Source: Closterium sp. NIES-65 (taxonomy: Eukaryota > Streptophyta > Zygnematophyceae > Desmidiales > Closteriaceae). From it: a stretch of 64,000 nucleotides of DNA. This document shows positions 41,030 to 52,429 of this stretch, one piece after another. The position numbers were made by a program, and so were the translations under genes. The stretch is taken from assembly GCA_948144175.1 (NCBI GenBank), contig CANXME010002160.1:1258001-1322000 (forward strand), given 5' to 3'. How positions within the stretch are numbered: the stretch's first letter is position 1; every line of letters begins with the position of its first letter. The notes beneath the pieces are model-generated. The model had not been told where the DNA came from, searched no databases, and was given only the letters and a program-made list of their open reading frames with translations.

Positions 41030-44000
41030 GCAGGCACAAGGCCCAGCTGCGTGCAGCAGCGCTGATGATCACAAGGCGCAAGTGCCTTGGTGAAGACATC
41101 AGCAGTGTTGGCCTCAGAGGCCACGTACGCAAGTCGCAGCTGTCCACGCTGCTGTAGCTCACGAGCAAGAAAGTAGCGGAGAGCAATGTGCTTTGTCCTG
41201 TGCTCCAGTCGCTGCTCTCAACACAAGGCCAGCATAGCCTTGTTGTCTACGTACAGGACTAGAGGAGAACGAGGCGGCTCTCCAAGGTCGGTCAGCAGGT
41301 AGGTGAGCCAGCGTAACTCCTGTGCAGCCATGGCCCCGGCGTAGATCTCAGCCTCACAACTGGAGCCGAGAACAGAAGACGAGCGGGTAGCCCGCCACGA
41401 AACAGAGCCGGAACCAAGACTGAAGGTGTAACCCTGTGACGACCGCTGCGTAGCCTGGTCGTCAGCCCAAGAAGCGTCTGCGTGCCCAGTGAGGACCACT
41501 GGACTGCGCCCTCCAAGCACTAGCCCCATGCCCGACGTACTGCACAAGTAGCGCAACACCCTCTTCGCTGCAGCCATGTGCTCTGGTCGGTGTCTCCCAG
41601 GACCAACATAGCGTGCAAGAATGCTCAGAGGGTATGCAAGGTTAGGTTGTGTGCAGGTCATCAGGTACATGAGGCAGCCAACAAGCTCTGCATACGGGCC
41701 ACTCGACTCTACGGACTCATCCGAAGGCAGAGCTGAGAGCGAGTGGCGAGTAGGCAGAGGAGTGGCCTGAGGCGAGGAGTACGTGAAGCCGAAGCGCTGA
41801 AGGACCTGCTGCACCATGTGTGACTGAGTCAGGGTAATGGTGCGGCGTGCTCTGTCCCGGGTGATCTGCAAGCCAAGGTAGCTGCGCAGTTCACCCAGGT
41901 CAGTGCACGTGTGTCTCTTCTGCAGCTCGGACTTCACGTAGGCGAGTTCAGCAGTGTCAGCTGTGGCAAAGACCAAGTCGTCGACGTACACGAGGATGTA
42001 GAACGGCGGCAGAGAGGTGTCGGTGCGCAGAAACAGCGACGGGTCTGCAGTGGAGGGAGCAAACCCAAGTGCCGCCAGCGTAGTCCTCAGTGTGTCGTGC
42101 CACTCACGCGGCGCCTGGCGGAGACCGTAAACTGGACGCCGGAGACTCCACTGGGTACCAGGAGGGAAAGACCCAGTGAAGCCAGGTGGGCGACGCAGCC
42201 AGATCTCCTCGTGCAGGCTGCCTAGCAAGAAAGCAGTGCTGAAGTCGAGAGAGTGCAGCTCCTAGTCACGGTGAGCAGCAACGTGCAGCAGTACCCGAAG
42301 AGTGGTCATCTTCGGGGTGGGGGAGAAGGTCTGAAAGTAGTCAACTCCCTGCCGCTGACTGAAACCACGAGCCACGTACCGCGCCTTGAAGACAGGCGGA
42401 GAACCCGGCGGCCGCTTCACCCTGAAGATCCACATGCCACTGACGATGTTCGCCCAGGGAGGGGGAACAGCGTCAACGTAGGTGCCTGTGGACTTCCAGG
42501 AAGCCATCTCTGCATCCATAGCTGCCTGCCACTGAGAGGAGTAGAGACCCTCTATCGCCTCCGCGTAAGAGCGCGGAGTCGGGATGTCTAGTGCATCCGG
42601 GTCTCCCTTAGGGGCTAGCACTACAGACGCGAGATGAGGTGAAGCGGCGGCCAGACAGTGGAACTCCTCCTGCCTGTCCTCAAGGACGTCCGTGCCAAGG
42701 GCACACTCACCCCCGACGGACGGAGGACAGGTAGACTCAGACTCAGCGACAAGACCAGCAGCGAAGTCTAGACGACAGCGCGCAGCAAAGTCGACGAGCT
42801 CAGTGACAAGGGCAGACGCAGCAGAAGACTCGAAAGAAGGGCCAGTGACAGCAGTAGCAAGGAGACGCGTGACAGTAGGACTGGCAGCACGAAGAGAGTC
42901 CGACTCCGGGTCGGCAAGAGCAGGAAGAGAGGAAGAAGGAGGAGAAGGCAAAGGGGCACGTAGAGGAGCAATGGACGGACGCAGAGACATCCTGTGCGTG
43001 CCAGGGACAGGAGGCGGATGCTGACGCGAACCGCGACCACTAGTGCGCGCAGTACGAACAGGCGACGCAGGACAAGACGCAGGCTCACGACGCTCAGTAA
43101 GACCTCCAGTCGGACCAGCGTAGGGAGAAGGAGCAGGCAAAGGGGAGGCAGGCTGTAGCTGTGACTGGACAGGCTGTGGACCCTCTAAGGGAGGAGGAGG
43201 AGGACCAGGAGAAGGTGGAAGACCAAGAACCTGCTGCAGGAGCGGTACGAAGAACGGTCGGGGCCGCGTGGCGGCGCCAGAAACAGCAGGGACAGCACGA
43301 GTACCCCCAGCAGGAGTACCCGCTCCAGCAGCACCTCCAGCAGTACCTCCAGTAGCTCCAGAACCCCCAGCAGCTCCTCCAGTAGCCCCAGAACCTCCAG
43401 CAGCACCAGGAGCACCGCCAGTCGAACCACCAGTGGTAGTCTCAGCGCCAACACCCTCAGCAGCACCAGCTCCAAGCGAACCCGCAGGCCCAGCAGCTCC
43501 AGTACTCCCAGTACGAGCACCTCCAGGACCCGCGGCAGCAGCACCCTCAGCAGCAGAAGAACCTCCACCACCAGCAGCACGCCTCCAGCGCCGAGCAAAC
43601 CACTCACGCAGCTCCTGTGATGAGAGTGGCTCTCGGCAAGAAGAAGCACCCGGAGAACCTCCAGGCGAAGAACCTCCAGGCTCAGCACCCCCAGGCAAAG
43701 CACCTCCAGGCGTAGCACCCCCACGCTCAGCACCCCCAGGCTCAGCACCCCCAGGCTCAGCACCCCCAGGCTCAGCACCCCCAGACTCAGCACCCCCAGA
43801 CCCCGCACCCCCAGGCTCAGCACCCCCAGGCACAGCACCCCAGGCTCAGCACCCACAGCAGCACCAGAGTCACCAGTGACCTCGACCGGCTCGACCGCGT
43901 CTACGTGGGACACACCTGAAGGGGCAGGACCCTGAGGGGGGAGGGGGTCTACCGGGGGGGGACCTGGTACCAAGAAGAGCGGGGGTGGGGGGAGGGACGG

Positions 44001-46919
44001 AGTGCGGTAGGGGAAGAGGCGGTAGTAGGGTACCGACTCGTCGAACGTGACGTCCTAGGAGGACAGAACACGGCGAGAGGTGGGGTGGTAGAAGTGCCAC
44101 CCAGGGGCGTCGGGGGGGAACCCCAGGAAGACGCAGGGAGCAGCGCGAGGGGACAGCTTGTCCGCAGACAAGTCGCGGACAAACGCCCGAGATCCCCAGA
44201 CTCGGAACGCCGACGCATCGCCAACCTTCCCCGTCCACAGCAGAGCTGGGGAGGTCTGCGGCCTGGAGACCCTGGGGTGGAGGTTGATCTGATGCGCCGC
44301 GTACCTGACAGAAAACGGCCACAGAAAATGGGGAGCAGCCGCATGCATCATAGACGTACGAGCGACGTCCATGACCATGCCAATGCGGCGCTCTGCAATC
44401 CCATTTTGCTGCGGTGAGTCCGGAAGCGTGAAGGTCTGGCGGATGCCTCGCGCACTACAGTAGGCACGCAGAAGGCCAGAGGAGAACTCTCCGCCTCTGT
44501 CCGAGTGCAGACGCAACACAGGAAAGTCCGAGCCAAAGCTCTGCCTGAGCTGGAGACGAGCTGCGCGGATCCAGTCGATCAGCACCTCAGTGATATCACC
44601 CTTGCTGCGCAAGGGGAAGACTGTGGTGTAACGCGAGTAGTCGTCAACCACCAACAGGAAGTAGCGCTCGTGACCGAGTCCACGGACGCGGGCAGGGCCC
44701 CACACGTCCATGTGAAGCGTCTGCAACGGAGCCTCTGTCGGAGGAAACTGGGAGGAGTGAGGGGCAGCCCGCTGGCGCCCCTCGACACAGGCAGGGCCGG
44801 GGCCCTGAGGAAGGGGAGGGAGGGACCTGGGGAGACCAGACACAAGAAGACGGGAGGCCATGCCTCTGAGCCGAAGCAGAGAGGGGTGGCCAAGGCGGTG
44901 GTGCCAGAGGAGGGTCTCGTGGGACAGACGGCGACACGAGCAGGGGGCAGACTCAGGACCAGACCTGGACGCTGCAGCAAACACCTGACCAGACGAAGAG
45001 ACCCTACCAGACTCAGCACCTGGAGGAGAAGCAGTGGTCAGTGTGTACAGGCTCGACCCTGGCTGACGTGTAAACGTAGCGAGGTGGCGACCTGTGCTAG
45101 CCTCTGTGCAGTGTGTCACCCGCTGACGAGCAGGAGTGAACTGGTGGACACCCGCATCCTGTAGGTCAGCACCACTCACCAGGTTTGTAGAGAACGAGGG
45201 GAGGTAGAGACCAGTCAGGGTGCCAGAGGGAGCCGCCGGACACGGGAGGACTGTGGAGAAACGAGACAGGACAGGACCCCCAGAGGGGTCAGCCAGGGAC
45301 ACCGCAACCGGCCAAATAAGCGGCGTGAGAGTAGTGCGGTCCCGAAAGAAGGAGCGAGATGCTCCAGAGTCAAGGGTGAAGGTGTGAGAGGCCGAAGCCG
45401 ACACAGTACCTGAGAGTGCAGACTCACTGGTACCTGCGAGCACAGACGCACTGGCACCTAGAGCAGCAGCCTTACTGGCACCTGACACAGCAGTACGAAT
45501 GCCCGAGTCGAGCGGGAAACACCGGTAACAGTCACCCTCATCACTAACAGTCACAGCATACATGGCAGCAAGGATAGCATCATAGTCAAGATCAAAGATA
45601 GCTACACCAGCCCTAGACAGCTCTCCCCAGCGGGGGATCTCAGAGGCCTCCGGAAACTGCTGGCGCCAAGCGTCGGTCAAGCAGGCAAAGGAGCGGCGGG
45701 CGGTGTGGGTGCCCCCACACTGCTCACCCGCGCGGTCGCCGGTGCGGAGGACGTAGGTGCAGGGGCCGAACGCCCCACCACGCTGACCCTGCGAGTACCA
45801 CTCACGGAGCTGATGAGGGGCGGGGATGTCGCGAGAGCGCTGCTGCTGCTGCTCCTGCTGCTGCTGCTGCTGGCGCTGACCACCCGTAGTGCTGCTCCGC
45901 TGCGACGTGCCACTCCGACCACCTCCAAAACCGCCACCCCCGCCTCCGCCGCCACCGTCGCCACCGCCACCCTCACCCCCGCCGCTCCCACCGCCACCTC
46001 CGCCACCACCACCGCCTCCACTGCCGCTACTAGTACCTCCACTCCCGCCACCACCTCCACCGCCACCCCCACTCCCCCCGCCGCCCCCACCTCCTCCGCC
46101 ACCGCCCCCGCTAGCTCCACCCGCTCCCTTGCCCCCCTTGCCTCTGCCAGAGCAGCGCCTACCGCTGGGGGCAGACGCAGTACCGACTGACTCCAAACCA
46201 ACGAGGTCGGCCGCAGCAGCAGAGGCGACAGAGGGTAACATGGGGGAGGGAGAACACCCCTCAAAGATGGGGGTGCGAGGGTCACCACGAGAGGTCCCTA
46301 CAGCGACTATACTCTTCTCAGCCGCTAGCAGGGACTTCTCAAGGAGGTCGACAGTGAGGGTGGTGGGACAAACAGAGAGAAACTGGTCCCTAACGGCACG
46401 TAGGGACTCAGGGAGACGGGTGACTAGAAAGTAGAGAGTGATGTACATGGGAGGAGGGTTTGCGGCGCGGAAGTCAGCAGGAAGCGCAGCGCGGTAGCGA
46501 GTGTCACTAGCGCGGAGGTGGGTAAAGAGGTCAGCGACTGTGGGAAAGGCAGCGAGGTCAGGGAAGAGGTACGGTAGCATGAGGCGGCTCAGCGTAGCGG
46601 AGGAAGGGGAGGAGTAGCGCGTAACTACAGCGTCGTACAAGGCCTGAGCGGTCTTGCACTGACTAAAGTGCGCACGCTCGGAGGAAGGGAGGTGTCGACG
46701 CACAGCAAGACGTGCAGCAGCATCGCGTGTGGCCCACTTGGAGCGAATAGTGGGGTCAGCATCAGCAGGAGGGGCAGGGACAGCGCCAGAGACAAAGTCA
46801 AAGAGAGAAACCTCATCTATCGCATCGCACAGTAGGTACAGCTGCAGGTCCTCGACCCAGACTGCAAAGTCAATGGCGCGACCCTCAGCATCAAAAGCCA
46901 GGACACTAGGGGTGGCCAT
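41030..46919 (-). pseudogene. gag-pol polyprotein of element E
   Basis: Starts MATPSVLAFDAEGRAIDFA. Same domain order as C, including polyglycine (about 45910-46120), CTYVLRTGDRAGEQC with THTARRSF replacing the HATQRCF end of the zinc-like motif, protease FTLDSGASRSFF, an intact integrase triad (HMDVWGP, LHSDRGGEF, QQNGIAERRIG), YVDDLVFA and RNase H. Lesions: TAG at 44055-44057 (CAG to TAG in VLSSQDVTF), a frameshift near 43840 at a C-run in the PGG-repeat hinge, TAG at 42261-42263 (RDYELH), TGA at 41218-41220 (CGA to TGA in ALCREQRL). The RNase H C-terminus is still readable to about 41030. Confidence 0.88.
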
Positions 46920-47507
46920 TATAGCAGCTGACAGTCTCACCGGGCAGGAAGAGTCGGATAGCTCAGTAGTACAGTAACACGGCAGTACAGCGGCTGCGCC
47001 GGTCCAGGAGCAGCAGCAGCCCCACAGGAGCAGGAGCTCGGCACCTCAGGTTGCTCGGGCGGCTCGGGCGGCTCGGGCGGTTCGGGCGACTCGGGCGGCT
47101 CGGGCGGCTCGGGCGGCTCGAGCGGCTCGGGCGGCTCGGGCAGCTCGGGCGGCTCGGGCGGCGCGGGCGTCTCGCTGGCGGCGTACGGGTGACGCGCGGG
47201 CGGCTCACGGGTGGCTGGGGCGGCTCACGGATGGCTGCACGGGCGGCAGGGGCGGCTCGCGGGCTGCTCGCGGGCGGCTCGCGGGCTGTGCACGGGCGGC
47301 GCGAGCGGCTCACGGGCGGGCGGGTGGCTCGCGGACGGGCTGCACACGGGCGGGCGGCGCACGGGCGGGCGGCTCACGGACGGGCGGCGCACGGGCGGCG
47401 CCAGCGGCTCACGGGCGGGCTGGTGGCGCACCGGCGGGCGGCTTACGGGCGGCGGCTTCGCAGACGGCGGCGGCGCACGGGCGGCGTCTGACGGGCGGCT
47501 GCTTACC
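46920..47507 (-). repeat. GC-rich repeat leader of E (truncated)
   Basis: On the + strand, GGGCGGCTCGGGCGGCTC repeats (47050-47170) and GGCGCACGGGCGGGCGGCTC repeats (47270-47440). Ends abruptly at the D LTR remnant; no gene. Confidence 0.75.
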
Positions 47508-48182
47508 AAGTTGAATCAGTCGTTAGGATGATCTAGAGAGTGAGAACCAAGTAAAAACGTCCAGCAGCCGCATGACTAGAATGGTGGAGGAAGTACAAAC
47601 ATTAGGGCAGAGAAAGTTGGAGTTGGGAACCTCCAAGAGAACCATGAGAGGGAAGGGGTTCTTTAAGAACTAGGGAAGGATGGTAAGAACCTTCCTAGCA
47701 GCAAGGATGCAACCCTCATCATGAGGTCCTTGAGGTGTCACATGCAAAATCCAATCTAGTTGGATTTTGCCTAGGTGTTGCAACACTTGCAACACTTGCA
47801 ACACATGCTAGAAACTTCTAGCCACCCCAATCTAAAAGTCGAAGTTGCCTTCCTAACCACCCAACCAAATAACTCTTTATAGTCATGTCCCAAGTAATCA
47901 CCCAAATTAGATATAACCTCAAAAGGTAATAAGAAATCCAAATCTTGGAAATCTTGTAACTTGGGCAATCTTGGTCAGAATAAGGTGATCTTTGTGTCGT
48001 TGGAAAGCTCTGGATTTCTCCTGCATGATCAAGCATTTAGACATGGAGAAAAATACAAAGATGATAATATCCAACAACCATGCACAATGACATACGCTCA
48101 TGCAAATCATGCAAGCACAAGTAGCACGAGCACTCGGCAGGACGTTAGGATGACATGCACTCACAATGACGTGCATCTAACA
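47508..48182 (-). repeat. 5' LTR remnant of D
   Basis: 675 bp matching 28453-29118; its outer end is intact (TCTAACA then CTGAG), while the U5 end is deleted. An extra CAACACTTG copy near 47780 and several point differences show it is older than C. Confidence 0.88.
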
Positions 48183-50413
48183 CTGAGCCTAGGGGTGCTG
48201 CGACTGGGGGTGCTGAGCCTGGGGGTGCTGCGCTTGGGGGTACTACGCTTGGGGGTGCTGAGCCTAGGGGTGCTACGTCTGGAGGTGCTGAGGTTGGGGG
48301 TGCCACGTCTGGAGGTGCTGAGCCTGGGGGTGAGGAGCCTGCGGGAGCTGGGCCTGCTCGTTTGGCGTCTCGCAGTGCTGGGCCTGGAGGTTCTCTGGGT
48401 GCTTCGTCTCGGCAGGAGCCACTCTCTCCATAGGAGCTGCGCGAGTGGTTTGCCCGGCGCTAGAGGCGTGCTGCTCGAGCTGGAGTTTCTTCGGCTGCTG
48501 AGGGTGCTGGTGCCGCGGGTCCTGGAGGTGCTCGTACTGCGAGTACTGGAGCTGCTGGGTTTGCGGGTACGATTGGAGCTGGAGCTGCTGAGGGTGTTGG
48601 CGCTCAGGCTACTACTGTCGGTCCTGGAGGCAGTCCTACTGGGGGTGCTACTGGTGCTGCTTGAGGTAGTGGAGCTGGAGGTGCTGTTGGCGCTGGTGCT
48701 GATGCTGGGGGTGCAGGTGCTGTCTCTGCTGTGTAAGGAGTCGTCGCGCGGCCTCGGCCGTACTTTGTTCCGCTCCTTCAGCTGGTTCTTGGTCTCCCGC
48801 ATTCTAGTGGTCCTCCTCCTCCCTTAGAGTGTCCACAGCCTCTCCCGTCCCGGTTACAGTTACAGCCGGCCTCCCCACTGTCTGCTCCTTCTCCCTACAC
48901 TGGTCCTACTGGAGGTCTTGCTGAGCGTCGTGAGCCTGCGTCTCGCCCTGCGTTGCCTGTCCGTGCTGCTCGCACTAGTGGTCCCGGTTCGCGTCACCGT
49001 CCTCCTGCGGTCCCAGGCACACACCATATGTCTGTGCGTCCGTCCACTGCTGCTCTACGTGCCCCTTTGCGTTCTCCTCTTGAGTCCTCTCTTCCTGCTC
49101 TTGCCGACTCGGAGTCGGACTAACTTTGTGCTGCCACTCCTACTGCCACAGGCACCTACGTTGACGAGGTTCCCCCGCCTGGGGCGACAATCGTCAGTGG
49201 CATGTGGATTTTCAGGGTGAAGCGGCCGCCGCGTTCTCCGTCTGTCTTCAAGGCGAGGTACGTGGCTCGTGGCTTCAGTTAGCGGCAGGGAGTTGACTAC
49301 TTTCAGACCTTCTCTCCCACCCCAAAGATGACCACTCTTCGGGTGCTACTGCACATAGCCGCTCAGCATGACTACGAGCTTCACTCTCTTGACTTCAGCA
49401 CTGCTTTCTTGCAGGGTAGCCTGCACGAGGAGATATGGCTGCGCCGCCCACCTGGCTTCACTGGGACTTTTCCTCCTGGCACCCAGTGGAGCCTCCGGCA
49501 GCTAGTCTACGGTCTCCGCCAGGCACCGCGTGAGTGGCACGACACACTTAGGACTACACTTGCGGCTCTTGGGTTTGCTCCCTCTACTGCCGACCCGTCG
49601 CTATTTCTGCGCACCGACACCTCTTTGCCGCCGTTCTACATCCTCGTGTACGTGGACGACTTGGTCTTTGCCACAGCTGACACTGCTGGACTCGCCCACG
49701 TGAAGTCCGAGCTGCAAAAGAGACACACATGTACAGACCTGGGTGAACTGCGCAGCTATCTTGGCTTGCAGATCACCCGGGACAGAGCACAGCGCACCAT
49801 TACCCTGACTCAGTCACACATGGTGCAGCAGGTCCTTCAGCGCTTCGACTTCAAGAGGGTGTTGCGCTACTTGTGCAGTACGTCGGGCATGGGGCTTGTG
49901 CTTGGAGGGCAGAGTCCAGTGGTCCTCACAGGTCACGCAGACGCTTCTTGGGCTGACGACCAGGCTACGCAGCGGTCGTCACAGGGTTACACCTTCAGCC
50001 TCGGTTCCGGCTCTGTTTCATGGCGGGCTACCCGCTCGTCATTTGTTCTTGGCTCCCGTTGTGAGGCTGAGATCTACGCCGGGGCCATGGCTGCACAGGA
50101 GCTTCGCTGGCTCACCTACCTGCTGACTGACCTCGGAGAGCCGCCTCGTTCTCCTCTAGTGCTGTACGTAGACAACAAGGCCATGCTGGCCTTGTGTCGA
50201 GAGCTGAGACTCGAGCATAGAACGAAGCACATTGCTCTTCGCTACTTCCTTGCTCGTGAGCTACAGCAGCGTGGTCTGCTACGTCTTGCGTACGTGGCCT
50301 CAGAGGCCAACAATGCTGATATCTTCACCAAGGCACTTGCGCCTTATGATCATCAGTGCTTCTGTACTCAGCTAGGTCTTGTGCCTGCCTTGCCTCACTT
50401 GCTCACCTCTTGA
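48183..50413 (+). pseudogene. hinge, RT and RNase H of B (3' half)
   Basis: Resumes in the PGG-coding repeat exactly where 28346 stops. The hinge to about 48830 is frameshifted. Compared with C, about 128 codons are missing at about 49147 (from the hinge end to just before TGTYVDEV), and 73 codons are missing at about 49853 (QRFDF joined to KRVLRYLCS). The second loss removes the segment after the RT palm, between RT and RNase H. One stop (TTCAGTTAGCGG, about 49280) lies just before TTLRVLLHIAAQ. RT YVDDLVFA, HADASWADD and DNKAMLAL are visible. The frame is open at 49328-50413. Confidence 0.88.
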
Positions 50414-50528
50414 CCTTGTTTGTACTGTTACATATATATATATATACATATATATACATATATATATATATACGCCCGCTCTTGCTTGTCTAGCCTTTTA
50501 TATATATGTGTACTCCTGCATGTGAACT

Positions 50529-50625
50529 GGCCTTGTGGCCTTGACCTTGTGCTCGTAATGTGTGGTGACGTTGTGATCCACCCTGAGCTTGCTTTGCTTT
50601 GCTTTGCTTGACTGGTCTTGTGACC
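50529..50625 (+). promoter_or_regulatory. 3' UTR hairpins of B
   Basis: GGCC-TTGT-GGCC (50529-50540) and GGTC-TTGT-GACC (50614-50625), identical in stems and loops to A. Confidence 0.6.
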
Positions 50626-50657
50626 CCTTGTTCTCCCCCACTTTGCCTATGGGGGTG

Positions 50658-50787
50658 TGTCAGATTTATATGACATAGCTATTGTAGGCTATAGTGGGGT
50701 AGCACATATGGTGTACAGCTTTCTAGGGGTTTGTATTTATACCCATCTTTCACTTAGTCATTCTCATTCCTTGTTCTAGTTTTCTCA
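50658..50787 (+). repeat. 3' LTR of B
   Basis: 130 bp after the polypurine tract CTATGGGGGTG. About six differences from 23949-24078, twice as many as between the LTRs of A. Confidence 0.9.
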
Positions 50788-51743
50788 AGCATGTACAGCA
50801 GCAAAGGGACAAGCGAAAGCAAGAAATTTCTGCCACCCCCTTACTCTCTTCCCCCCCAACCACAGGAGGGGCAGCTGGGAGAGTGAGGAGGCGGGCTGGC
50901 TCTGGCTGGTCACCCCCTCCATCTCCTCACCCTCCCCCTCCCCCTCCCCCCCACACTGCTGCAGGAGCAGCAGAGGGGGAAGAGAGGAGAGGTGGAGGGA
51001 CGGCTGCTGGTTGGTCTCACACCCGCCACCCCAGTGCCACTCCCCCGGCTCCCCCACACCCTCACACCCTCCCCCCTTGCAGCAGCTGCAGCAGTGGGAA
51101 CGAAAGGAGGAGGAGGGGAAGGAAAGCACACCACCCATCACCCCAACACCCACCACCCCCATACCCTCCTCCCCACGGCTGCAGGGAGACGAAGGAGGAG
51201 GGGGTGGGCGGGAAGAAAGCCGCAGAGCGGCTACAGAGGGTCAGCGCAGGTAGGTCAGGGGCGGCTGCAGGGAGTGTAGGCGCGGGGTGAGGCAGAGGCA
51301 CCGCCGAGTGCGCCAGGGGCGGGTACTTGGCGGTTCAGGACACCGTCGCAGGCGCAAGGGGCGGTTCCGCGGCGGCTCAAGGGCACCGTTGCGCATGCCA
51401 CCGGGCGCACGACGAGCAGGGCACTGTCGCGTGCCACGGGGCGCACGACGGGCAAGTTTAAGGCACCGTCGTGTGCCTCGGGGCGCACGACGAGCAAGGC
51501 ACCATCGCGTGCCACGGGGCGCACGACGGGCAAGTTTAGGGCACCGTCGTGTGCCACGGGGCGCACGACGGGCAGGGTACCGTCGCGTGCCACGGGGCGC
51601 GCGACGGGCAGAGAAGATGTCACTCGCCACCCGGGGGCGGGACAGGACGAAAATCGCCACGCGCCCTAGGCGCGCGACCGGAAAAACAGCAGCGGAAGCA
51701 TAAGGCGGGCCCACAGGCCAGGACGAAACACGCTCTGATACCA
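50788..51743 (-). repeat. Interior and leader of L
   Basis: Purine/pyrimidine-biased simple sequence (50880-51230), then about six imperfect copies of a roughly 33-66-bp unit containing GCACCGTCGTGTGCCACGGG and GCGCACGACGGGCA (51385-51610). The repeat leader style resembles the other elements. No gag-pol motif found. Confidence 0.6.
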
Positions 51744-51963
51744 TGTTAGAATACGAGCTTAAGAGGTAGTTGAGATTTAAGGTGGCCTAGGCTTAGTAGC
51801 CTAGGCCAAGAGGAAGTCGAGAGGTTTGTGCCAAGTTGAGAGTGTCGAGAGAATTGGAAAGGTGAATGTTCACTATAGTGCTAGGGTACATATAGTAAAC
51901 AGAGCATGCAAAGAAGGTGCACCACCAACAGTTTATAATAACTACACTAAACTACAGCTACAG
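51744..51963 (-). repeat. 5' LTR of L, truncated
   Basis: 220 bp matching 23613-23832; the last 23 bp present in the other copy (through TTTTGACA) are missing where G sequence resumes. On the minus strand it is followed by the PBS TGGTATCAGAGCG. Confidence 0.85.
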
Positions 51964-52153
51964 CTAAGGCATCGCCGGTGGCCAACGTGACGAGCGGCAA
52001 GTCGACGTGGGGGTGAAGTCGACGTTGACAGGGGAGGATCACGTTGAGGAGGTGCAGCTGATTTGGGTGAAGTCGGCGAAGTAGGCAGAGGTGCAGCCGA
52101 CCACAGAGCAGTCGGCAACCAGGCAATCGGCAGACGAGCCGACCACAGGGGAG
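51964..52153 (+). pseudogene. Integrase-RT hinge fragment of G
   Basis: The frame GIAGGQRDERQVDVGVKSTL ... SATRQSADEPTTG leads, across K, into EKSSKKPTQVQQGDEGSK at 59054. One TAG interrupts it. Acidic, low-complexity spacer; no catalytic motif. Confidence 0.6.
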
Positions 52154-52300
52154 TGTCAAACTATAATTGTTATGGTTTGTATTTGCTAGTCTAGGTGGTG
52201 TACACTTATGTTTAGGGTTGGCTAGGGTTGACCATGGTTTGCTTTATCTTCCTTGTCCTTGTCATTTCTAGTCATTCATTGTTCCGTTACCTCGTTTACA
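52154..52300 (+). repeat. 5' LTR of K
   Basis: 147 bp, TGTCAAACTATAATTG to CTCGTTTACA. Confidence 0.92.
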
Positions 52301-52429
52301 TGGTATAGAGCAGTTTGATTCCCATGGGCCCACCGCCTCGCGCTTGTTCGTTAGTAACGCGTTACGCGTAGTGCCCCGTCACCCCTTAGCGCCAGCCTCC
52401 CCCCCCCCCCATCAAATCGCGCACTAGAG

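Larger units (their letters stand above)
40659..47507 (-). mobile_element. Copia element E, 5' LTR missing
   Basis: The 3' LTR is 40659-40792 (134 bp); then hairpin 3' UTR, gag-pol (about 41030-46919) and GC-rich leader (46920-47507). At 47507/47508 the leader abuts the truncated 5' LTR of D, so E's own 5' LTR and PBS are gone. The left target flank is CGGTT (40654-40658); its partner was lost in the same deletion. Confidence 0.88.
28347..48182 (-). mobile_element. Copia element D (Tnt1-like), interrupted by C and E
   Basis: The 3' LTR is 28347-29118 (772 bp). The 5' LTR remnant is 47508-48182, lacking the 106 bp that correspond to 28347-28452. Outer flanks CTTAG (28342-28346) and CTGAG (48183-48187) are the target duplication. 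Internal pieces in minus order: gag-protease 40658-39714, then C, then integrase-RT-RNase H 32282-about 29240, then polypurine tract TGAGGGGGAGT. The U5 end, PBS, leader and N-terminal gag are missing together with the 5' end of E. Confidence 0.88.
23949..50787 (+). mobile_element. Copia element B, interrupted by D
   Basis: LTRs 23949-24078 and 50658-50787 (130 bp each, about six differences). Flanks AGCAG and AGCAT are a target duplication with one change. The 5' half (gag to the hinge after integrase) is 24079-28346 and the 3' half (hinge, RT, RNase H) is 48183-50657. The break falls inside the GGAEPGG-coding repeat, with a target duplication CTGAG (left copy mutated to CTTAG). Confidence 0.9.
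23613..51963 (-). mobile_element. Non-autonomous LTR element L, interrupted by B
   Basis: Minus-strand element. Its 3' LTR is at 23613-23855, followed on the + strand by CTCCCCCATA (polypurine tract in minus). Its 5' LTR is at 51744-51963, and reading minus it is followed by TGGTATCAGAGCG at 51743-51731, a canonical initiator tRNA-Met PBS. With B removed, the interior is only about 1.05 kb (23856-23948 plus 50788-51743) and carries no gag or pol. It consists of simple and tandem repeats, so L depends on proteins from another element or is a deletion derivative. Confidence 0.8.

Noticed and set aside
48161-48802. A 213-codon minus ORF rich in S, T and R, and the matching + ORF of LGVL repeats
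   Set aside because: Both are wrong-frame readings of the GGAEPGG-coding hinge of B.
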